A DNA stretch of 64,000 bases from Paenibacillus terrae (GTDB lineage: Bacteria; Bacillota; Bacilli; Paenibacillales; Paenibacillaceae), in assembly GCF_005217525.1 (NCBI RefSeq), contig NZ_PNXQ01000012.1, positions 712,665-776,664 on the forward strand, given 5' to 3'. The translations under genes and the position numbers were made by a program. The notes below the pieces were generated by a model, which saw only the letters and a program-made list of their open reading frames with translations, was not told where the DNA came from and searched no databases. Numbering within the stretch: position 1 is the stretch's first letter; the number at the start of each line of letters is the position of its first letter. This document shows positions 8,021 through 15,972 of the stretch, one piece after another.

Positions 8021-9271
8021 TTGAGACAAAAGGGAAAGCGTTACAGGTTGTTGGGTAAAATGATCGGATTATGCGCGGGGTTCAGCTTGTTGTTTGCGAC
8101 CATAATTGTTCCGGGGCAGGCATTGGCGGATAAACAGCTCGCGGGGCCTCTTCGTTTTGATTTTGGCCCAGGTAGCGTTGCTACAGGCTACACTCAGGTC
8201 ACCGCCAAGGATGCATACACGCCCGAACGGGGCTATGGATTTACCGATCTTTCCAAGGTGAAAGAAGAGGATCGTGGTGGAAATGACGCTATTCGTTCGG
8301 ATTTCGTTCGTGTTCAGGGATCATCCTTTGTTGTCAACTTGCCGCCTGCGGATTATACGCTTTCCCTGATCGCCGGGGATACAGACGGAAGCACAGATAT
8401 TACGGTAAAGGCCGAGTCCATCGTCAAGGTGGAGCCTACCACCAAAACAGCGGGACAATTTGTCGAGGCTACATTTGAGCTTGCGCTCATCGATGGTCAA
8501 CTGGAATTGTATTTCTCGGGAAATGACCCGAAGATTAACGCGCTGGTTATTACGCCAAAAGAGACTCGAACGCAGAGTGAGCATCCTTCCGTATATCTTG
8601 CGGGGGATTCCACGGTCCAGACCTATAAAGCCTCTATGAAGCCTCAGGCTGGTTGGGGACAGATGATTGCGCCGTTCTTCACAGACGAGGCGACTTTTGT
8701 GAACCGTTCTATTGGTGGACGAAGCACGAAGACGTTCCTTGTACAAGGAAGACTGGACGATATTTTGCGGACCATCCGACCGGGTGATTATGTGCTCATC
8801 CAGTTTGGTCATAATGATGCGGCAATCAACAACCAAGAGCGTTATGTTTCCCCAGCGGATTATAAAGTCTATTTGAAAACCTACATTCAGGGAGCGACAC
8901 AACGCGGGGCCACACCTGTGCTGATAACTCCTGTGGGTCGCAGGGATTATGACGCCGCAAGTGCTTCCTATCGAATCAGTTTTCCCGAATACGTGCAGGC
9001 CATGAAGGAAACGGCATCCGAGACAGGCGTTGCGCTGGTCGATCTAAGCCAGTTAAGTGTGGCATACTATAATACACTTGGTCCAGAAGGGACACTTCCG
9101 TTATTTTTACATCTGGAGCCGGGAGTATATCCTGCATTCCCTGATGGAGTGAAGGACGATACGCATTTTCAGGAGTATGGCGCGGAGCAAATAGCCCGTC
9201 TGGTAGCACAGGGTATCCGTCAATTGAATATCCCTTTATCCTCTTATGTACGGACGAATAATCCACAATAA
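8021..9271 (+). CDS. secreted rhamnogalacturonan acetylesterase-like GDSL hydrolase
   Basis: A 416-residue exported SGNH/GDSL esterase of the CE12 type. A signal peptide ends near GQALA-D (about residue 35). Residues 40-180 form a beta-rich N-terminal module (LRFDFGPGSVATGYTQV, ERGYGFTD) seen in pectin-related esterases. The catalytic domain carries block I VYLAGDSTVQTY (nucleophile Ser), block II GGRSTKTF, block III QFGHNDAA, and block V DDTHFQEYGA (Asp-His). It should remove acetyl groups from pectic rhamnogalacturonan outside the cell. I chose the TTG at 8021, six bases after AGGG; the TTG at 8015 is too close to that site. Confidence 0.85.
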   Translation: MRQKGKRYRLLGKMIGLCAGFSLLFATIIVPGQALADKQLAGPLRFDFGPGSVATGYTQVTAKDAYTPERGYGFTDLSKVKEEDRGGNDAIRSDFVRVQGSSFVVNLPPADYTLSLIAGDTDGSTDITVKAESIVKVEPTTKTAGQFVEATFELALIDGQLELYFSGNDPKINALVITPKETRTQSEHPSVYLAGDSTVQTYKASMKPQAGWGQMIAPFFTDEATFVNRSIGGRSTKTFLVQGRLDDILRTIRPGDYVLIQFGHNDAAINNQERYVSPADYKVYLKTYIQGATQRGATPVLITPVGRRDYDAASASYRISFPEYVQAMKETASETGVALVDLSQLSVAYYNTLGPEGTLPLFLHLEPGVYPAFPDGVKDDTHFQEYGAEQIARLVAQGIRQLNIPLSSYVRTNNPQ

Positions 9272-9312
9272 AACGCTATTTCCATACGCATGGTATACTT
9301 AGATGATAAGCT

Positions 9313-9354
9313 GGTCCTACCCAAAGATGGCTCTGTTCCGGCTTGGGTAGGACC
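9313..9354 (+). terminator. intrinsic terminator-like hairpin
   Basis: GGTCCTACCCA (9313-9323) pairs perfectly with TGGGTAGGACC (9344-9354), followed by TTTACGTTCT. It lies 42 bases after the esterase stop. The rest of 9272-9530 shows no gene. Confidence 0.65.
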
Positions 9355-9530
9355 TTTACGTTCTAGGCAGAAGAAGTAGAGGACAGGAGTGAGTACCCGG
9401 CTGTAGTTCAAGTGTCCTCCATTACACATAGACATCGCATTTCCATCATCGCTTGCGTATTTTATGTGCATATGGCATGAATCGGAAAAATAAAAGCTTC
9501 ATTTATCTTGAGCCTTGGGAGGAAACGCTA

Positions 9531-10481
9531 ATGACGGTTGCCCAGTTGAACAGACTCATTGACGGTCAAATACTCTATAATCAGCATCGGAGTTTGTTTT
9601 ATATGCATGAGGGGAACGCCCTGATGGGACCTTCACCGGAAATGACGTATTGGCTGACACAGAGAAGCCCGGAACTGCTCCTCATGCTCCAAAGCTTGAA
9701 GCGTCAGCATGAGTATACCGCTTTTGTCACTGGCGTAGCGGTAAAAACGCTGCACCAGTTTGTGAGCGTCAATCAGTATATTCATTTTCACTCCGATCAT
9801 CTTGATGAGCTTACGCAATTGTATGATCGACTCTTCACCCGGATTCAAAAGCTGTTCCAAAACCAGGCTATGAATGAGAGCATGCTAAATTTACTGCTGC
9901 AACAGCATTACGGGCATTTAAGAGATTTTCTAATTCGTACCAACGGACGGACGATGTTTGCCAAGTATGCAGAGAGTGAGTACACCTTTTGGATACCTTG
10001 TGAGGAATACACGCCTGAATTGCAGGCAAAGCTCCTAGGATTGGACATTGCACGTTTGCAGGAGCCTGTTCTCGATATAGGCTGCGGATCAGAGGCGCGG
10101 CTGGTCGGTTATTTGCGTTCCCTTGGAATTGAGGCTTACGGGACAGATCGGTTGGCTGAAAAAGGAACAGGTGTTACTCAGGGCGATTGGCTGGAGACAA
10201 CCTTCAAGGAAGGAGAATGGGGAACGATTATCTCTCATATGGCGTTCTCCAATCATTTTATACATCATCATCTGAAAGCGGATGGCCATATTCACGAATA
10301 CGCCCACAAATATATGGAATTGCTAAGGGCAATCCGGCCGGGAGGAAGCTTTATTTACAGTCCGTGCCTTCCTTTTATGGAAAAGCTTTTGGATATCCAA
10401 GCTGGTTATCGAGTAGAGCATATCCAGTCATCTAAAGGTTATGAAGCTACGAAAATAACACGATTAGTTCATAATGGCTAA
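9531..10481 (+). CDS. SAM-dependent methyltransferase-like protein
   Basis: A 316-residue protein. The first 170 residues are helical and unrecognised. Residues 175-300 resemble a class I methyltransferase core, with motif I PVLDIGCGSEARLVGYLRSLG and an acidic loop at AYGTDRL, then EWGTIISHMAFSNHF and AIRPGGSFIYSPCLPFMEKL. The ATG at 9531 has GGGAGGAAA eight bases upstream; the longer frame from 9453 has no site. Substrate unknown. It precedes the HD hydrolase by 42 bases. Confidence 0.65.
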   Translation: MTVAQLNRLIDGQILYNQHRSLFYMHEGNALMGPSPEMTYWLTQRSPELLLMLQSLKRQHEYTAFVTGVAVKTLHQFVSVNQYIHFHSDHLDELTQLYDRLFTRIQKLFQNQAMNESMLNLLLQQHYGHLRDFLIRTNGRTMFAKYAESEYTFWIPCEEYTPELQAKLLGLDIARLQEPVLDIGCGSEARLVGYLRSLGIEAYGTDRLAEKGTGVTQGDWLETTFKEGEWGTIISHMAFSNHFIHHHLKADGHIHEYAHKYMELLRAIRPGGSFIYSPCLPFMEKLLDIQAGYRVEHIQSSKGYEATKITRLVHNG

Positions 10482-10523
10482 GGGTATTCAAAGGTAAAAA
10501 GCAGAGTATGGAGGTGGCGTAAA

Positions 10524-10940
10524 ATGAACATAGAAACAGCGATTGCGACTGCCGCACAGGCTCACCAGGGACAGACGGACAAGGGCGGTCAGCCTTATAT
10601 TTTCCACCCCATTCAGGTCATGAACCGCGTAGAGCATATGGATGAAAAAATAGTAGCCGTGCTGCATGATGTGCTGGAGGATACAGAGGTCACAGCGGAT
10701 CAACTGAAAGAAGCGGGCTTTGGCAAACATATCATTGAAGCAGTGGAAGGACTCACTCGGAACGAGGGAGAGGAGTACAGCGATTTTATACGCCGAGCCA
10801 AAAACAATCCATTGTCCAGAGCAGTGAAAATAGCGGATATTCAGGAAAATATGAATCTGGATCGCATCCCTCATCCCACGGAGAAGGATACAGCACGAAT
10901 AGAAAAGTATAGGCAGGCGCTACAAGAGCTTTTGAATTGA
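10524..10940 (+). CDS. HD-domain hydrolase, small RelA/SpoT-HD type
   Basis: A 138-residue stand-alone HD phosphohydrolase. The metal-binding residues are visible in order: the first His in YIFHPIQV, the HD pair in VAVLHDVLEDTEVT, and the later Asp in AVKIADIQENM. The arrangement matches the (p)ppGpp hydrolase half of RelA/SpoT and MESH1-like small alarmone hydrolases, although other nucleotides could be substrates. There is no synthetase or TGS domain. GGAGGTGG lies before the ATG. Confidence 0.8.
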   Translation: MNIETAIATAAQAHQGQTDKGGQPYIFHPIQVMNRVEHMDEKIVAVLHDVLEDTEVTADQLKEAGFGKHIIEAVEGLTRNEGEEYSDFIRRAKNNPLSRAVKIADIQENMNLDRIPHPTEKDTARIEKYRQALQELLN

Positions 10941-10972
10941 ACCCATTTTAAAGAAAAGCAACTAAATTATTC

Positions 10973-11137
10973 ATGTCTCAAGGCTACAGCATCACCACCA
11001 TTCGACAAATTGCAGAGGCGGCGCAGATTGGGCGAGGATACATGAATGACATTATTTTAAATTTGGGCACACCCAAATGTTTGGCAACCCAGGTATGTAT
11101 GATTGAAGAATTATCACGGAGAAAGGCGGGATTTTAG
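10973..11137 (+). pseudogene. short helix-turn-helix remnant
   Basis: A 54-codon frame whose first half (GYSITTIRQIAEAAQIGRGY) resembles the DNA-binding helices of TetR-family repressors, while the second half matches nothing I know and there is no ligand domain. No ribosome site precedes the ATG. Probably a truncated regulator; chance similarity is possible. The gap 11138-11361 shows nothing else. Confidence 0.3.
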
Positions 11138-11361
11138 TCCTTTTATTTGTCAGAGTTCATCTTTTAATGGTAGTATAAGGATAGATATTACTCTATTTGG
11201 GATTCTATTAACAATGATTATCCTATGGATAACCGTAATTTTCAGAATAGATTAAACCATATTTTCCTAAATGCCGATATATCTGAATGAGGCGAAAACA
11301 CACTGTTATTGTACCCGTCCATAAATAGGAAGTATATGATTGGGTTAGGAGAGTAGAAGAA

Positions 11362-11919
11362 GTGTCGGATCTGTATACGAAAAAAGAAGTAGAGGATTAT
11401 GTAACGAACGTAGTTCTTGAACGGCCTTTAAGTGTAAGTATTGCAGCCATTTTACTGATTTTTAATGGAGCGCTTTTGTTGGTGACACAGCTGTTGACGC
11501 TTAATGCGTTGAATGAGGCTTCTACGCTGGTGGGGATTTGCAGGGGGATGTTTCAAGGGTTCATCGCTTTGCTCGGTTTGTCAGGGGCAACTGCGGGTGT
11601 GGGGATGCTATTTGGTAAGAAGTGGGCCTGGTGGTTGGCTGTATTTTATTTTACATATGAAACGATGCGTTATACGTGTGCGATCCTGTTAATTCCGGAT
11701 GTACCTCCAATGTTGGGGGGCGTACATCTAAGTCCTGCCCTGTACTACGTAAAGTATGGTATGCGTATTGTGTGGAATTTGCTGTTTACGGTGTATATGT
11801 GTCGTAGTACGGTGAGTGGATTTTTTCAAACAAGTGGACTAAACAAGTGGAAAGCATGTATTTTATTATTTTCAATCAATGGGGTGATGGTGGGGATCGG
11901 CTGGTGGCTGATGAATTAG
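11362..11919 (+). CDS. four-helix integral membrane protein, unknown function
   Basis: A 185-residue protein with four predicted membrane helices (VSIAAILLIFNGALLLVTQL; FIALLGLSGATAGVGMLF with WAWWLAVFYFTYE; IVWNLLFTVYM; CILLFSINGVMVGIGWWLM). The first 25 residues are a charged helix (TKKEVEDYVTNVVLERPL). Start GTG follows TTAGGAGAG. I do not recognise the family, and no enzymatic motif is visible. Confidence 0.65.
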   Translation: MSDLYTKKEVEDYVTNVVLERPLSVSIAAILLIFNGALLLVTQLLTLNALNEASTLVGICRGMFQGFIALLGLSGATAGVGMLFGKKWAWWLAVFYFTYETMRYTCAILLIPDVPPMLGGVHLSPALYYVKYGMRIVWNLLFTVYMCRSTVSGFFQTSGLNKWKACILLFSINGVMVGIGWWLMN

Positions 11920-11962
11920 CATCTTCATATATAGGAAGGAGATCAATGATGAAAAAGGAAAT

Positions 11963-11994
11963 GAAGCCTTCATTGACCAGTTAACGAAGGCTTC
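11963..11994 (+). terminator. hairpin after the membrane protein gene
   Basis: GAAGCCTTC pairs with GAAGGCTTC across a 14-base loop, 43 bases after the stop. There is no T tract, so it may only stabilise the 3' end. Confidence 0.4.
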
Positions 11995-12088
11995 AGACGG
12001 TTGTTGCTCAAAAGTGGTTTTACCGAGGTTTTCTCGACGCTGTTATTTTTGTCATCCTTCGAGAAGAATATCGTGCGGATTGGTAATT

Positions 12089-12430
12089 TTACAAATATCC
12101 TTTTTCTCCGTAAGGCTGAAGTCGATCAAGCCAGGTCTGCTCCAGCTTGGACAGCGCATCCTTGACATCGAAGAACTCCGAATCTTTTTTCTTCAAAAGT
12201 TCCAGCACCTCAAACTCAAATGCATCTTCGCCATACTCATTCCATTCCCGTTGCAGCTGTTGGTTCTGACAAGTTCCCATTTGTAACTCAAACCGACGAC
12301 CGTTCAGTGATTTTAAATTTGGTGTGCCAGCGACAAAAATTTTCCCGTTGTGTGTATTGCGAATGCAGTAGATTCCGGCCTCTGTCTTGATCTCCATATA
12401 CTGCTGCACCAGTTCTTTTCTTCGGTTCAT
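12089..12430 (-). CDS. GIY-YIG nuclease family protein
   Basis: A 113-residue protein. The GIY motif is in AGIYCIRNTHNGKIF (about residues 18-32); the YIG half is degenerate (IFVAGTPNL). The following NLKSLNGRRFELQ and GEDAFEFEVLE segments match the conserved Arg and Glu regions of the GIY-YIG fold. It may be a small endonuclease, or a derived nucleic-acid-binding protein because the second motif is altered. It follows the DUF2087 gene by 33 bases on the same strand. Confidence 0.75.
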   Translation of the reverse strand: MNRRKELVQQYMEIKTEAGIYCIRNTHNGKIFVAGTPNLKSLNGRRFELQMGTCQNQQLQREWNEYGEDAFEFEVLELLKKKDSEFFDVKDALSKLEQTWLDRLQPYGEKGYL

Positions 12431-12463
12431 GTTGAGTTCTCCTTCGTTTTCAAATATCGTGCC

Positions 12464-13222
12464 TCAAGATTCCTTCAACCCATATTCACTGCCATCCGGC
12501 TTGCGATCCAGTAGACTATATTCAATCATATATCTTCGTAACGTGACATAATCGTCATACACTTCCTGTAAAATAGCATTAATATCCTTCTCATGATATG
12601 TCCGTCCTACCTCAAAACGTCGCGCAATTTCACGCAGCACGATCCATTTATGCTTTTCCTGCATTTTGAAGGTTTTCAGGCGACCGTGTGTACCCTCTGG
12701 GAAATATTTTGCCAGTACCTTTTGTCTTTCGTCTTCCGTAATGTTGTAGCGTTCATCCACCATCCGTGCCCGTACAGGCACCTCGACGATAGCGGGAGCG
12801 TGGCGGTCTTTTTCTTTTAGCAGCTCCATCAAGGTCAGAAATACCTTGGCCTGCCGTTCCTTTTCTTTGAGGCCAAAGCGATGATTGCGGATGGTGGATG
12901 CACTGCCGATTCCGGTTTCCTTTTGAATATCCGTATCGCTCATGCCTTGATAAAACAACTGGAGCAATCCATTCTGATGATCCGTCAGTCCGGTCAGCTT
13001 TTTGTCCAGGCCGATCAAATAGTCAAAGACCGAACCGTACGTCCGCTCAATATGAAGACGCATAAACCGCTCCGCGTCATAAAATACCCCCTGATCCTGA
13101 TATATGATTCCTTGCTCATAGCGCTGTCCGTCCAGCAGACAAGCTACCTGCTCCCCTTGACGGATATATCCACGTTTTAGTTCCTCAATTCCAGCATTCC
13201 AAAATAGCTCGGAATGATCCAT
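12464..13222 (-). CDS. HTH protein with C-terminal DUF2087
   Basis: A 252-residue protein. Residues 75-130 resemble a LuxR-type helix-turn-helix (LTDHQNGLLQLFYQGMSDTD, then TGIGSASTIRNHRFGLKEKERQ). The C-terminal part (VLAKYFPEGTHGRLKTF, KHKWIVLREIARRFEVGRTY, HEKDINAILQEVYDDYVTLR) is the DUF2087 signature, found in small Firmicute regulators. The ATG at 13222 is nine bases from CGAGGTG; the GTG at 13234 would overlap that site. It probably forms an operon with the GIY-YIG gene. Target unknown. Confidence 0.75.
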   Translation of the reverse strand: MDHSELFWNAGIEELKRGYIRQGEQVACLLDGQRYEQGIIYQDQGVFYDAERFMRLHIERTYGSVFDYLIGLDKKLTGLTDHQNGLLQLFYQGMSDTDIQKETGIGSASTIRNHRFGLKEKERQAKVFLTLMELLKEKDRHAPAIVEVPVRARMVDERYNITEDERQKVLAKYFPEGTHGRLKTFKMQEKHKWIVLREIARRFEVGRTYHEKDINAILQEVYDDYVTLRRYMIEYSLLDRKPDGSEYGLKES

Positions 13223-13324
13223 TTTAATAAACACCTCGATTAAATGACAATTATTTTATAGACAATATAACATTTTGTTTATTTAAAATCAATAGGAGAA
13301 GTGAAGGGATTGAGGGGAATGGTT

Positions 13325-13630
13325 ATGATAGAAGATGAATTGGAAAATAAGTTATCTAATCTTATTTTGATAGTAATTCCTGCTTTGAAAGTGAAAAATA
13401 TAATATTACATCTTGAATTTAATGAAATATTAAATTGCCTTGATCAGTTGAGTGAGATTTTAAAAGGCAAGCAGCTCATCTCTAAGAGTCTCGCAAATAA
13501 ACTATTTCGTTTGTATACCACTGTGGAAACAGAACTAGTCTATGTAAAAGAAGGTGAAGAACCGGGTGATTTATTACCACAGTTATATATGCGAATAATG
13601 GCTGTTTTAGGGGAATTGTTTATGGATTAA
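13325..13630 (+). CDS. tandem paralogue A, unknown function
   Basis: A 101-residue, mostly helical, soluble protein (MIEDELENKLSNLILIVIPA...). It aligns along its whole length with the protein at 14313-14630: ELENKLSNLI with ELENRIKKLM, LEFNEILNCLDQL with KEFNELLDCMEQL, LISKSLANKLFRLYT with IISKRLAFNLFFFYT, and GDLLPQLY with GDLLVRLY. The two copies flank a barstar-like gene, which suggests immunity or antitoxin proteins, but this is by context only. AGGGG lies before the ATG at 13325; the GTG at 13301 is less likely. Confidence 0.6.
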   Translation: MIEDELENKLSNLILIVIPALKVKNIILHLEFNEILNCLDQLSEILKGKQLISKSLANKLFRLYTTVETELVYVKEGEEPGDLLPQLYMRIMAVLGELFMD

Positions 13631-13693
13631 CTCCAAGATATAATCTATAGTCCACTTTTATTGTAAGGAAATTTAGACAAAAAGAGGTGTGAT

Positions 13694-13813
13694 ATGAAAT
13701 ATAGATTTGCTGTCATTGACGATGAAAGTGGGCTTACAGTTGGCTATTGTAGAGATGTGGTTGGCTTAACGGGTGAAACGTATGAAAAGGTGATTTTTGA
13801 ACAATTTGTATAG
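13694..13813 (+). pseudogene. 5' part of a frameshifted barstar-like gene
   Basis: Forty codons with a strong site (AGAGGTG before ATG) read MKYRFAVIDDESGLTVGYCR, then DVVGLTGETYEKVIFEQFV and stop. Directly downstream another frame opens as IGFSKEEQAGWLN and continues into the barstar-like protein. Adding one base in the GTATAG segment (13808-13813) would join EQFV to IGFSKEEQ. I infer one ancestral gene of about 175 codons broken by a single-base loss, or an assembly error. Confidence 0.55.
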
Positions 13814-13848
13814 GCTTCTCTAAAGAAGAACAGGCCGGGTGGCTAAAC

Positions 13849-14217
13849 GTGACTAGGATACATTCTGCGTCTAATCATTCTCACAGGTTGGATAAACGAG
13901 GAGAAGTCTACACTTTAGACGGGGAATACATATTGGATTTTACAACATTTTTTATAGCACTGGGAGAAGCGATTAATGGACCCGGAGGGTACTACGGATT
14001 TAGTTTGGACAGTATATCAGACTGTCTCTGTGGAGGGTTTGGAGCTATGAGACCGTTCACGATCCATTGGCAAAACGCGCATTACTTTTTGGAAAGATAC
14101 GAGGAAGAGTGGGGTCAAAAAGAGACGTACTATAGATTTTCACCACAGCAATATTTTATGGATCTAGTAATGATTTTGGTATCAGGTGGTGTCACCGTGA
14201 ATTTTGCTTCGAAATAA
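13849..14217 (+). CDS. barstar-family protein (probable 3' part of a frameshifted gene)
   Basis: A 122-residue frame with the barstar (ribonuclease inhibitor) signature. DGEYILDFTTFFIALGEAIN corresponds to helix 1, and YYGFSLDSISDCLCGGFG to the conserved NLDALWDCLTG segment, keeping both acidic positions that face the RNase active site in barstar. It may start at the weak GTG at 13849 (GGGTGG upstream), giving a short barstar, but the open frame extends back to 13801 and joins logically with the N-terminal piece at 13694. No matching RNase toxin lies nearby, so it would be an orphan immunity gene. Confidence 0.65.
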   Translation: MTRIHSASNHSHRLDKRGEVYTLDGEYILDFTTFFIALGEAINGPGGYYGFSLDSISDCLCGGFGAMRPFTIHWQNAHYFLERYEEEWGQKETYYRFSPQQYFMDLVMILVSGGVTVNFASK

Positions 14218-14312
14218 GATAGGGAAGTAGGAGGGAATCTCTGAAATGGAAGATGATTTAATCATATGTGGAGAGTATACATCTAAAACCACTGAATAGG
14301 TAGGGATTGACG

Positions 14313-14630
14313 ATGATCAATCAAACTGAATTAGAAAATCGAATAAAAAAATTGATGCATATTGTGCTTCCTCAAATGAGATCAAGAGGGGTTGTTTTGC
14401 AAAAAGAGTTCAATGAGCTGTTGGATTGTATGGAGCAGTTAACTAAGCTTTCAAAAGACCAAGAAATCATTTCAAAGAGACTTGCTTTTAACTTATTTTT
14501 CTTTTATACAAAAGTAAATATGACGTTTGAGTATTACATTACAGATGAGGAAGCGAAAGGAGACTTATTAGTACGGCTATACGAGCAAACGATGAATCTA
14601 CTAAGTAGTGGCTCGTATTTGGAATTGTAA
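14313..14630 (+). CDS. tandem paralogue B, unknown function
   Basis: A 105-residue helical protein, homologous by eye to the protein at 13325-13630 over its whole length (shared phrases ELEN, EFNE, C-x-x-QL, ISK-LA, GDLL-LY). The start ATG at 14313 has AGGTAGGG upstream; a TTG six bases earlier is less likely. A tiny 17-codon frame with its own AGGAGGG site lies just before (14246-14299) and may be a residue of another copy. Function unrecognised. Confidence 0.6.
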   Translation: MINQTELENRIKKLMHIVLPQMRSRGVVLQKEFNELLDCMEQLTKLSKDQEIISKRLAFNLFFFYTKVNMTFEYYITDEEAKGDLLVRLYEQTMNLLSSGSYLEL

Positions 14631-14683
14631 CAGGGGGCATCTAGCATTTATAAGTACACATTCATCTAGCTTGTAAAGAACAA

Positions 14684-14709
14684 AGAGCCGTAAGCAAATT
14701 AACGGCTCT
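14684..14709. terminator. hairpin between convergent genes
   Basis: AGAGCCGT pairs with ACGGCTCT around an 11-base loop that contains the stop codon of the XRE gene on the minus strand. It could serve both converging transcripts. Confidence 0.5.
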
Positions 14710-14920
14710 CTTCGTCGTCTTCCGGTAAGTATTCGATTAGTTCACCAGGGAGTACGCCAAGGGTTCTACAAAGTGTATTCAAGGTTGGAAAGTCAATCCG
14801 GGCGTTTGCGTTGGAGGCCAAAGCTTTAACCGTATTTCGATTAATCCCTGTAATAGAAACAATATCTTTTTGTTCCAGTCCACGATTTTTCATGATCTTA
14901 TCAAGAGAAAATCTAATCAC
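14699..14920 (-). CDS. small XRE/Cro-CI-type regulator
   Basis: A 73-residue helix-turn-helix protein that is almost only a DNA-binding domain: MIRFSLDKIMKNRGLEQKDI, VSITGINRNTVKALA, then FPTLNTLCRTLGVLPGELIEYL with an acidic tail. This is the short YozG-like XRE type with no ligand domain. It is downstream of, and paralogous to, the XRE gene at 14950. TGGAGGAATT precedes the ATG. It may repress its own region or a neighbouring promoter. Confidence 0.8.
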   Translation of the reverse strand: MIRFSLDKIMKNRGLEQKDIVSITGINRNTVKALASNANARIDFPTLNTLCRTLGVLPGELIEYLPEDDEESR

Positions 14921-14949
14921 AACAATTCCTCCAAAAAGTGAAGTCCATT

Positions 14950-15165
14950 CTACAAATCTGAATCATCCTCTACATACTCGATTACATCTTGAACATGGCA
15001 GTCTAGAGCTTTACAAATTTTATCTAGCGTATCAAATTTCACACCGTCTGTTTCTTCGTTGTAAAGTTTGGTGATTCCGTTTCTATGTAATCCAGTCATG
15101 CGGGAAAGCTCGGCAATATTTACTCGTTTTTCGCCCATAATACGGGAAAGATGAATCTTTATCAT
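14950..15165 (-). CDS. small XRE/Cro-CI-type regulator
   Basis: A 71-residue HTH protein (MIKIHLSRIMGEKRVNIAEL, SRMTGLHRNGITKLYN, then KFDTLDKICKALDCHVQDVI and an acidic tail). It is the upstream member of a two-gene mini-XRE operon, with CTGGAGGAAAAT before the ATG. The two proteins share fold and layout but differ in their recognition helices, so they may bind different or heteromeric sites. The divergent promoter region just upstream carries inverted half-sites that fit autoregulation. Confidence 0.8.
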   Translation of the reverse strand: MIKIHLSRIMGEKRVNIAELSRMTGLHRNGITKLYNEETDGVKFDTLDKICKALDCHVQDVIEYVEDDSDL

Positions 15166-15192
15166 ATTTTCCTCCAGCTAAATGCATTCTAT

Positions 15193-15267
15193 AGTGTTAA
15201 AAAGTAACATCGAAGTATTGACAATATACGCTGTTGAATATATACTGAAAACAATAAAAGTAACACT
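15193..15267 (+). promoter_or_regulatory. divergent promoter region with inverted half-sites
   Basis: A near-consensus promoter points right: TTGACA (15218-15223), 17 bases, TATACT (15241-15246). On the minus strand TTGTCA overlaps the same -35 and, 17 bases on, TTTAAC (15201-15196) points toward the XRE genes. AGTGTTA (15193-15199) and TAACACT (15261-15267) form an exact inverted pair around both. No ORF begins until 15521, so the rightward RNA has a leader of about 270 bases or is non-coding. The rest of 15268-15520 shows no gene. Confidence 0.5.
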
Positions 15268-15520
15268 GTAATGTGCATTGAGTTTATTGGGATGTTATTT
15301 GTGAACGTTGTAGTAATATGCTTATCGTACCAAAACGTTTTACAATTAGCAATAAATTATCGTCCAGACACCTAGTTTAGAACAAACCATCTGTAGAAGA
15401 AAGGATATTAACACAAATACAATAAGTAGTAATGCTCATAACAACGTTTTAAATATTTTAATGAATTCTTTAGTCTTTAATATCATTGGATAAATGAATA
15501 GACGAATGGAGCGAGGATTT

Positions 15521-15925
15521 ATGACAGAATCAGTAATGGGATTGGAACGGGTCTCAATGGTGCAGGGGCCGTATGATTCACCTCATATGTATGAGATATG
15601 CGAAGGGGTTCTTTATGACCATCAATACTTCTTTTACCTCGAAAATGGCATACTGTGTTTGCGCCATGTGAAGAAGGTGGAGCAATCATATCATACGCAT
15701 CTTTACCTGGACGGAGAGAGCGGAGGTTTGCAACTGGCAGAGGGTGTACAAGGGGAAGTTATGCAAGTTGTCACGGAGACCATCGAACGCTTACGTGCCA
15801 AGGATGGACTGACATTTTTATTCGATGAACTGCTGTGGCTACATGGTAGGGGACCCATTGAATTAAACCTTTTCAATAAGAAGGATGAAGTGACCCCAAG
15901 TGGCAGACAACTTACTACAAAATAA
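15521..15925 (+). CDS. hypothetical protein
   Basis: A 134-residue soluble protein (MTESVMGLERVSMVQGPYDS...) with alternating strands in the first half and a helix at EVMQVVTETIERLRAKDG. No motif is recognised and there is no membrane segment. GCGAGGA precedes the ATG at 15521; the longer frame from 15494 lacks a site. It could be transcribed from the promoter at 15218. Confidence 0.55.
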   Translation: MTESVMGLERVSMVQGPYDSPHMYEICEGVLYDHQYFFYLENGILCLRHVKKVEQSYHTHLYLDGESGGLQLAEGVQGEVMQVVTETIERLRAKDGLTFLFDELLWLHGRGPIELNLFNKKDEVTPSGRQLTTK

Positions 15926-15972
15926 ATGACCCTTATGCTCTATATCATGGAACTTACCGAATAGAAAGCAGC

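Noticed and set aside
11947-11982. Short frame ATGATGAAAAAG... after the four-helix membrane protein
   Set aside because: It ends after 11 codons inside the hairpin and has no independent support.
12014-13180. Several plus-strand frames opposite the GIY-YIG and DUF2087 genes
   Set aside because: They are mirror frames of convincing minus-strand genes and show no family signature.
14246-14299. 17-codon frame with a good ribosome site
   Set aside because: Too short to call a gene; mentioned only as a possible residue of another tandem copy.
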